Assembly: GCA_907163375.1 (NCBI GenBank)
Contig: CAJQUW010007472.1
Span: forward strand, 75,001 to 139,000
Direction of reading: 5' to 3'
Length of the DNA stretch: 64,000 bases
DNA from: Prostheceraeus crozeri
Taxonomy: Eukaryota > Platyhelminthes > Polycladida > Euryleptidae
This document shows, one piece after another, positions 56,840 through 64,000 of this stretch. A model generated the notes under the pieces. It ran no database searches. It was given only the letters and a program-made list of their open reading frames with translations, and had not been told where the DNA came from. The stretch's first letter is position 1, and each line of letters starts with the position of its first letter. The position numbers were made by a program, and so were the translations under genes.

Positions 56840-58510
56840 ATGAAGTTGCTAACAGTGGAGCAAGCCGTTGCGCTTATTTCTGAGGATAGTGATGACGATA
56901 TTTTACCGACTATCGCAATATTGCCGAATGATGAGAGAGGAGACGTTGAATCTGAAACAGAAGATATTTGTGAAGAAGTTCTCCAACCAACCAGTGAGAC
57001 AGAAAATGCGACAGGAATATTTGAAGTAATCCAAGCCAGTGAAGATGATGAACTAGTAATGCCTCCCCCTGCAAAGCGTCAGCGAATTTGATAAAAATCA
57101 GATCATTCTAGTGACTTTCCTGATAGTGATGCTGCAGATCCTTTGGATATACTTTACCCTCACAATGCAGCTTTATCGCCTTTCGCATTGTTTAGGCTTT
57201 ATGCTGATGACAATTTTATATTTCATCTGGTCAACGAAACTAATAGATGCGCTCATGAAGTCAAAAATGACATAAGCTTCTCGACAACAAATCTCGAAAT
57301 GGAACAGTTTCTGGGCATTTTATTGTATTCTGGATATGTCAGACTTCCTCAAGAGAGAGATTATTGGAGTACGTCGGAAGACTTTTCATTACCATTCGTC
57401 GCTTCATCTATGGTGCGTATAATTTCAGCTGTTGAAAAAATACCTCCACTTATCAGATAACAATGATCTCGGCCCTTCCAAATGCGCGAAAATTGTGCCC
57501 ATCTATGATCTGATGAACAAAAATCTCCGACAATTTGGTGTGTTTTCACAAAATTTATCCATTGACGAGTCAATGGTGCCCTACTACGGGCATCACTCTA
57601 CCAAACAATTCATACGAGGTAAGCCTATTCGCTTCGGTTATAAGCTTTGGGCGCTCTGTTCCTCTGATGGCTATCCGTACCACTTGGAAATATACACAGA
57701 GAAAAGTGAAGAGAGGGTTGCACCGTTGGGTGAAAGTTTTGTTTTGAAATTGGCTAATTTTGTAGAAAATCCCAATGAGAAAGAGCTATACTTTGATAAT
57801 TTTGTTACCTCCTATTCTACTCCAGATCGTTTGGCGGAACTTGGAATCCGAGCCACTGGAACGATCAGATCAAACAGGACCAATAAATGCCCACTGTCGA
57901 AGGAGGCACTAAGTAAAAAGGAGAGAGGATCGTATGATTATTCGTCGGATGGGAAAATAATGGTATGTTCTTGGAAAGACAGTGCAACGGTTATGCTTGC
58001 CACAAACTTTGATACCGTCTTTTCAATTTGGTATTGTCAGAGGTACTCTTTCAAAGAAAGAAAACGAATAGCAGTCACGCAGCCAAAACTCGTTGACTCA
58101 TATAATAAGAAAATGGGAGGCGTCGATGTCTTCGACAAACTTTTGGGATCATACGCCCGACTATCAGAGGCAAAAAATGGTGGTATAATCTTTTTATAAA
58201 TTCCATCAATACTTCATGCGTGGCAAGCTGGAAAATGTACAATTATCTTCACCCTGACAGTCCAATTGCCCACATTGAGTTCGTAAGACAAGTCACTGTT
58301 TCTCTACTGAAAAGCCAAAAGGTTCCTCGAAACAGATTGGGTGGCCCAACGGCGCGTGTGGTCACTGAAGTCCAAAAAGACCAAACCGGGCATTTTGTGG
58401 TTTCTGCGTCTCAGGGACGATGCGTACTTTGCAAATCAAACACAAGAAAGATGTGTGGGAAGTGTCGGAAAAGACTACACATAAATTGCTTTCTCACTTA
58501 TCACACATAG
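56840..58510 (+). pseudogene. piggyBac transposase, broken
   Basis: About 556 codons, the usual length. The likely start is the Met at 56840 (MKLLTVEQAVALI), the typical acidic-domain N-terminus, although an in-frame ATG lies at 56786. The catalytic aspartates are visible in SIDESMVPYYG (about 57564), LYFDNFVTS (about 57795) and GGVDVFDKL (about 58125). The C-terminal cysteine-rich finger CVLCKSNTRKMCGKCRKRLH lies at 58420-58490. Lesions: a tandem TGA TAA at 57089-57094, a one-base shift in an A run near 57435, and another in the A run near 58175. All three aspartates are kept, so inactivation is recent. Confidence 0.93.
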
Positions 58511-58532
58511 GTATCTTGGGTTTTATCCCAAC

Positions 58533-58548
58533 GTTCCCAAATGGGAAC
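58533..58548. repeat. piggyBac subterminal palindrome, right inner
   Basis: The same palindrome, 22 bp after the transposase stop. With its flanks it is the inverted partner of the left copy. Confidence 0.9.
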
Positions 58549-58873
58549 ATGGGTAGAAACTTACACGTAATTTTGTAATTCCATGATAAATTATAGAATT
58601 TTTATGATGAAGTGGTGATATTAGGTCTGTTGGTCTTTCGCAGGATGATGTTTAGCTTGAATAGATGGAATTTGGCACATGACTGAGTTTTCAAAAAAAT
58701 TGCTTATATTCGTGGAAAAAATTGTCAAATATAAATTCAATTCTAAACGTGACGGAAGTGAATTATTACATGAATTCACTGAAAATGAAAATGATTAATC
58801 TATGACGATAATTTCGTCAAGGAATCCTAATTAAAAAATTAGATATAACATAACATGAGCTCCTTAAATGCAT

Positions 58874-58889
58874 GTTCCCAAATGGGAAC
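58874..58889. repeat. piggyBac subterminal palindrome, right outer
   Basis: Third copy, adjoining the right terminal repeat. Its flanks match the left copy in direct orientation. The left end has no such copy next to its terminus, so the ends are asymmetric, as known for other piggyBac elements. Confidence 0.88.
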
Positions 58890-58909
58890 GTTGAGATGAT
58901 AACGGTTAA

Positions 58910-59739
58910 ATTTTCTTAACGACATACAGTGCAGTTTCCTTTTTCTGTATCCGTTGATGAAGGCTAAGCCGAAATATTGGGAATATGCAATTACACGGTC
59001 GCAGAAAATTATCTTATTTGTTATTCTTAGTTACAAGCATGTTCACCATATTACAATTTCTTGATGATGTATTAAAACCTGACAATGTCATCATTATTCA
59101 GTTCATATTCTTTTCTATTGATAAACAAGCTCAAATTCTTTGTTAACCTGTTTTGTCTTACCTTGAAATTGGATAGACAGGTGTGTTGTTGTAGAACAGC
59201 TTCTCTATCATTGGCGACATTTCAAAATCGTAATCCTCCATCATCACCTGGACCGTTGAGCTAACACAAACTTGTCTTTGTAAAAAATAGATGAGATGTC
59301 TGGCCGAGCGAAATAATTATTTGAATGTCGCTTGTGGCGAGAGCGTCAAGACACGACGAGAAAGAAGCTGTGGTTGCATAAGAAAGAGGGAATGGTGGCA
59401 AAAATGAGCATGTTTTGAATATTGATAAAATGTCTAGAATTCTGTTTGCATCGATTACATTTTTAATGACAAGCAACCAAAATTCTATAATATAAGGATA
59501 TATCAATGTTAATACGATGTCAATACGACATTGAAAATGCAGAACGAGCGAAGCGAGTATAGCCGAGTATTAACATTGCTATTGTTGAATACAGATATCG
59601 CAATGAACATGCAAATTACATTCAAAATAGAATGAATCAGGCCACATACATGTATTTACAGAGATAGGTAACAAAGATATCCATGAAATGAATATCTTTG
59701 GCATAGAAATGTTACTCATCAGCGACATTTAGTTGAAAG
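58910..59739. other. unassigned spacer with one hairpin
   Basis: At 59504-59578 CAATGTTAATAC pairs perfectly with GTATTAACATTG around a 51-base CpG-richer loop (GAACGAGCGAAGCGAG). This looks like a small foldback element. Nothing else is recognised. Confidence 0.5.
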
Positions 59740-60786
59740 CATAGAAATTAACAATACCATAGAAAGTCCTAGAATGGAAATTGCATGAAAATTATGGCAC
59801 ACGCCGGGGGTACTTAGTTGGAGCAAAATGTAAATTGCACGATCTGGCTTCCATGTTTTTTGATTGGCATTTATATCTATCAGGCCAATTCTTGATCTGG
59901 ATTGTTGACCCTTGTCCAAAGACCATGTACTCAAAAGCAATAGTGAATTTACAAAATGCTGCGCCGACAGGATGACAAAGAAGGAAATCCTTTAAAACGT
60001 TCTGTACGTTCATCATTTTGAAATATCGCTCCGATAATCTATCAATAGTATAATCAGACTCTTATGCAGCTTGTAATCTTGATTTACAGAACATGCATAA
60101 CTCCAGCTTGAAATCAGAGGCCAAGAAATCTTCGGGTATTCATTTTACTTTAAAGGGTTCCCCTGTTCACTAAATTTGAACAATTTTCAAAATCTCTGCA
60201 TGCATTCGAATATCAGCTGCCAAAATATCATCAAACTATATCACATAAATAAGTCATTCAATGATTAATTGAGTTCCAGCGACATTCTATTTATCTGAGG
60301 AATGATCGTAGGTAAAGAAGCTTTCAATGTGTTTATTCCAGAAAAACACTAGGTTTCTTAATCGCTAGACTGAGAAATTATCCAATAATTAGAAATTTTA
60401 TCTGTGAATTCTTGAGATGTTCTTACAACCAGTACAGCGACCACTTTCAATATGACTCTGGGAACCAAATTTTAATTCGTAATCCAGTGTTGAAAAATTG
60501 TATAATAGTTGTCAATGACAGGCACAAATAGACACAGTATGTAAAACCATGGAACAGTAGACTATTTCACATGATACATTACCACCATCTCACTAAAATT
60601 CTCTTCATGAAGATCCTGTGATTTGCTGTCAACAATTTCGACAATCAACTTAACAAATAGTTTGACTATGATACAACGTTTTAGATCGAATCTGATCTAC
60701 AAACCATAGATTTTTCTATGTACCATATTTGTATATAGGCAAGATATCAAACTTCCATTCTCGTGTACTATTGTCTACTTCTATGA
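59740..60786 (-). mobile_element. family D DNA transposon, copy 2
   Basis: Reverse-orientation copy of 8547-9596 with the same CATAGAA termini. It is flanked by TTGAAAG at 59733-59739 and 60787-60793. Read on the minus strand, a frame MNVQNVLKDFLLCHPVGAAF, then FGQGSTIQIKNWPDRYKC and LHFAPTKYPRRVP (74 codons, 60016-59792), stays open here and is broken in copy 1. It may be the remnant of a protein or chance. No known transposase signature is seen. Confidence 0.75.
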
Positions 60787-60793
60787 TTGAAAG

Positions 60794-61699
60794 TGATGTT
60801 AAAAGAATAATGTTAAATATTCAATGTTAAACGATTTCAATTCTTTTTTCTGCTAAAATCCAAGTCAATTAATTAACATAGAAAATGTTAAATTTTTTGC
60901 TACATTGACTACTGTAGATGTAGACATATTCAACAGTATTCTTTCAATTATTGTTTCCAAGCATTGAATTCACAATGCTCTAAAACGTCTCATGTCAAGT
61001 GATCAGTTATCCATTGAACAAATTTAACACCTCAATAATTCAATATTAAATAGTATCTTAGTCGGAACCTGCCGGAATTTCGCAGCTGACTGTGTCGGCG
61101 GCCGAATTTTACAATATTTTGTTAATTCGCAAAAAGGGAAATAAACTTCAAAACGCAAATTAAAATATGAGAAAAATGAAAAAACCAAATGTTAAAAAAC
61201 ATTATTTTGATGTACAGGAATATTGAGTCACGACTACGTATTCCTTATCTTGTTCCGTCATCGAGGAGGATGATAATGAAATGGCATTGAGATGCAGACA
61301 AAGACAGTGCCAAATATAGCCAAAATCTCCTGATTACTTCGACCTTTTCACATCAAAATCGTTTAACAAATAACTCTTTACCGCAGGAAATCTCTATCCC
61401 AAGATCCAGGAGCCAGTATAGTGCACGTCTACGTTTTTCTGTGAGCCTACTGAAGCCAACGTATAACTACTACGATTAGGCAAAGCTAGAAAAATCAGCG
61501 AGGGAAAAGTTGCAAAGTTCTGTCGCTATATTGTGGAATATAAAACCGTGTAATCAAAATTCCTCTCCAAGCCAAATAGGAGTCTCCTCCGTCTGTGTTA
61601 TGGGCTGAATAGTGCAATCCAATGAAATGTACAATTTTTCTGAAAATCGGTCGCCGCCGGCTGATAATGAGCGGTCAGTTACGCAGAAGCAGATGCAAC
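60794..61699. other. unassigned spacer, possible degenerate inverted ends
   Basis: CGGCGGCCGAATTTTAC near 61096-61112 and its rough inverse near 61640-61660 (AAAATCGGTCGCCGCCGG) could be ends of a decayed ~600-bp element. Evidence is weak. Confidence 0.3.
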
Positions 61700-62483
61700 C
61701 ACAGAATTAGACAGGTCGTCTCTTCTTCTGTTTGACTAGAAAGGAAGCCTTGGAACCACAGAATTAGACCTGTCATCTCTTCTTCTGTTTGACTAGAAGG
61801 GAAGCATTCGAACATGTAACGTTATTGAAATGGCACAATCTCCTGACTAAATACCATAGCAATCGAACAATGAGCCGTCAGTTCAACATTAAACACGCCA
61901 AATTGTGTAAAGTTTCAGTGACTGTTATCAACCGGATCACACAGCAAAGAGACACCGACGACGTCAAGCTCTACAGAGAAGTTTGTGAACGTTTTTTCGT
62001 GCTCCTGCTAACTTTTTTAATAATGATCAGACTGCCCAACGTTATCGAGAAAACGTTTGTGCAATGATCTGAATTCTTCGAATCTGAAGGAATCGTGGCG
62101 ATCGGAGCATTTTGAAGGAATTCAGAGCAATCCGCAAGCGACGCACGACTATTTTTCCTATCTCTGTAAGGTATTAAGAAATTCTTTTTGCCCACTTAAT
62201 AAGTTCCTTCATGTGCCATTGTTTTGAATCAGTTTGCACTTCTAGCAAAGTGATGCGGTTAAACAATCTAATTCTGTGCTTGGAACATGTAACGCTAATG
62301 AAATGGCACAATCTGCTGACATAATACCATAGCAATCGAACAATGAGCGGCCAGTTCAACATTAAACACGCCAAATTGTGCAAAGTTTCAGTGACTGTTA
62401 TCAACCGGATCACACAGCAAAGAGACACAGACGATGTCAAGTTCTACAGAGAAGTTTGTGAACGTTTTTTCATGCGCCTGCTG
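61700..62483 (+). mobile_element. hAT-like MITE, family A copy 4 (outer, truncated)
   Basis: Starts CACAGAATTAGACAGG at 61700, is interrupted at 61749-61756 by another family member, resumes at 62287 (ATGTAACGCTAATGAAATGG) and matches the family to GCGCCTGCTG at about 62483. There it breaks off, missing its last 200 bp. The flank on the right is therefore lost. Confidence 0.88.
61757..62278 (+). mobile_element. hAT-like MITE, family A copy 5 (inner, intact)
   Basis: 522 bp, CACAGAATTAGA to CTAATTCTGTG, inserted into copy 4 with exact CTTGGAAC duplications (61749-61756 and 62279-62286). The target octamer belongs to the outer copy. This shows the family was still moving after copy 4 had landed. 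Confidence 0.95.
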
Positions 62484-62619
62484 CTACATAGAAGATACAT
62501 GCATGCAATTTGCACGAATCATGTTGCAATGATAGATAACTTTGTCATGTGTGCTTGTCGCGTCTCGGTCTTCCATCATTGCGGCTCTCTGTCGTTTCGT
62601 TGTCCTTCATTTTGATGTA

Positions 62620-63764
62620 CAGTCCGTTTCATAAATAGTGGATCATCCTAAAATTTGACTAAATAAAACATAAGTATGATACAGAAAGCATTTTTCATTT
62701 TATTTCATGTCCTTAATATATTTAAATGTCCTTATATAATCTGATAAGCTATGATACAGTAACGGTTCTTAAGAAGCTAATATTTTGTACCCCTACCCTT
62801 ATTGTCAATGACATTACCAATTCGTCTAGGCATTGATTCGATGATATCGTTGATTTTTGACTGATCTAACTTTCTCCACTCTCTTTTTAACAGTGACGTT
62901 AAGTAGTGATACGCCATCTGTAGGTAGCAGTGAACGACGAACGTTACGTTTTAGAATAATCCATACATTTTCTATGGGATTCAGATCAGGAGAACGAGTT
63001 GGCCAAGATAATGTCCTAAGCCCTAATTGAGACTTGCATAAGTTGACTCTACTACTCCTGTGACACGTAGCATTATCATCCATAAATAACCAAGTCGATG
63101 GATCACCAAGTTGATCTGTCATTTGGCCAATGTTCATTCGTAAAACATTCACATAGTGTTCGGAATTCATGGTTCCTTGCTGTATGTGAAGTTCAGAGCG
63201 GCCATTGGTCCAAATGCCAGCTGACTTTGCCTTTTGTGAGTGCGATCTCGTTATTGTTCATTTGTGCTTTGTATTGTTTTCAACCGGTAAGAGATAGATT
63301 TCTAGCTGAAAGCAATCAGGAGTGCTGCCAACACCACCGCAACGAAGTCAGGAAGCTATGGAACATGAAGTCCATTTAATCACATGTAGCAGTTACATTA
63401 TTGTTGATGAATAATGATGCTATACTGGCTCTGATTGACCGATTTTCTTTATTTTTGTTTTGCTTGATAGCATTTGGCTTTCAGAACAACATATTACATA
63501 ACAAAGGAAACAAATGTAATTTTATAAGAGTGAGGTATGATTTTGTGTAACATTGCTAAATGAAGATCAAATTATCTACTACTTTTTTATCTATAACAGG
63601 AAAACAACTCAATATTCATGCTTGAAATTTCCAACAATGATATTAGTAAGCACAACTGACATATCTTCCAAATTTCAGAGAAATTCGTTCAAGTTTGGCG
63701 GAGTTAGACAAAGTTGGAGTTAAGGTGATGTTTAAGGGTGATCCATTTTTTATGAAACAATCTG
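62620..63764 (-). mobile_element. Tc1-type DNA transposon, internally reduced
   Basis: Bounded by TA at 62618-62619 and 63765-63766. The left terminus is CAGTCCGTTTCATAAATAGT followed by GGATCATCC. The right terminus on the minus strand is CAGATTGTTTCATAAAAAAT followed by GGATCACCC. The inverted repeats are about 33 bp. It is 1,145 bp with the C-terminal half of a transposase on the minus strand. The 3' side of the transposase is complete, while the N-terminal half is replaced by sequence without resemblance. Confidence 0.92.
62777..63260 (-). pseudogene. Tc1 transposase, C-terminal half
   Basis: The frame starts within AGIWTNGRSELHIQQGTMNS, upstream of the Met at 63170. It continues with WLFMDDNATCHRSS (second catalytic Asp, about residue 32 of the 62826-63170 frame) and SPDLNPIENVW (Glu, residue 67). 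This gives 34 residues between them, DD34E, the Tc1 pattern. A frameshift near 62880 moves the end to EWRKLDQSKINDIIES and KGRGTKY, stopping at 62777. The first catalytic Asp and the paired helix-turn-helix are missing, so it cannot work alone. Confidence 0.92.
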
Positions 63765-64000
63765 TACCTTGACAGATTAGCCAATCTCTTTGGTGCAGTA
63801 TTTGTTCTGTTTATTCATTTAAATATAAAAATCAACGTTAATATTGTGTCTTTCTTGAAACATTCCTCTGAATAGAGTGAAGCCTTAACTTAATGAAATC
63901 TGTCATCATGTAATTTATCCATTGTTGATTTGTAGTCAGTTTTTATTTTCTCATGGCTTGATTTAATGAGGATATTATAATGTCGAATGGAACTACGTAA

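Larger units (their letters stand above)
56186..58905 (+). mobile_element. piggyBac DNA transposon, near-complete
   Basis: 2,720 bp bounded by TTAA at 56182-56185 and 58906-58909, the invariant piggyBac target. The termini are CCGTTTTCATCCCA on the left and CCGTTATCATCTCA on the right (minus strand), inverted repeats of about 14 bp. A transposase with three lesions lies within. A palindrome GTTCCCAAATGGGAAC occurs three times as subterminal repeats. Length, target site and gene position all fit the superfamily. It looks comparatively young because coding sequence and both ends survive. Confidence 0.95.

Noticed and set aside
1-64000. LTR retrotransposons, endogenous retroviruses or Polintons
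   Set aside because: No long terminal repeats, gag, integrase, capsid or packaging motifs were recognised anywhere in the window.

Overview
The window is 64 kb of AT-rich animal nuclear DNA. I find no gene that can be called an intact host gene. Nearly everything recognisable is transposable-element sequence: tRNA-derived SINEs, decayed LINE 3' ends, many short non-autonomous DNA transposons, a near-complete piggyBac element, a Tc1 element, a Penelope-like endonuclease fragment and a DUF3504/Crypton-type recombinase relic. This mixture (Penelope, Crypton/DUF3504, piggyBac, pogo, Harbinger and hAT together, plus a SINE carrying the GGAAGGGCATCCG block) suggests an invertebrate metazoan. The species cannot be named from the sequence.

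Layout. 1-10 kb: the first SINE copies, repeat family B, a LINE 3' end (5.2-6.1 kb), a hAT-like MITE (6.9-7.4 kb) and family D copy 1 (8.5-9.6 kb). 10-20 kb: an ACACG microsatellite, a LINE 3'-UTR scrap, a second B copy split by a SINE, and a 51-bp minisatellite at 18.4 kb. 20-27 kb: two pogo-like MITEs and a hAT MITE tied together by a tandem duplication, a decayed tRNA-Thr-like sequence, a long-TIR MITE, an interrupted SINE and two large palindromes. 27-39 kb: LINE reverse transcriptase (29.9-30.8 kb, minus), more B copies, a 1.8-kb element with inverted-repeat ends, the DUF3504/Crypton relic (35.4-36.2 kb), and a nest in which a Harbinger-type MITE sits inside a hAT-like MITE just beyond a LINE 3' end (37.0-38.1 kb). 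39-50 kb: a 76-bp minisatellite with higher-order structure (42.0-43.25 kb), an RTE-like LINE 3' end, and two hAT-type MITEs. 50-64 kb: repeat C with many short palindromic motifs, the Penelope-like GIY-YIG domain, the piggyBac element with TTAA duplications (56.2-58.9 kb), family D copy 2, a hAT-like MITE nested in another copy of its own family, and a Tc1 element with DD34E spacing.

The strongest evidence is structural. Five kinds of insertion carry matching target-site duplications read directly from the sequence: hAT-like 8 bp, piggyBac TTAA, Tc1/pogo TA, Harbinger-type TTA and a SINE with 17 bp. Together with the nesting order these give a relative insertion history. Family D, with its 7-8 bp duplications, and the DUF3504 relic are the items most worth searching against databases.
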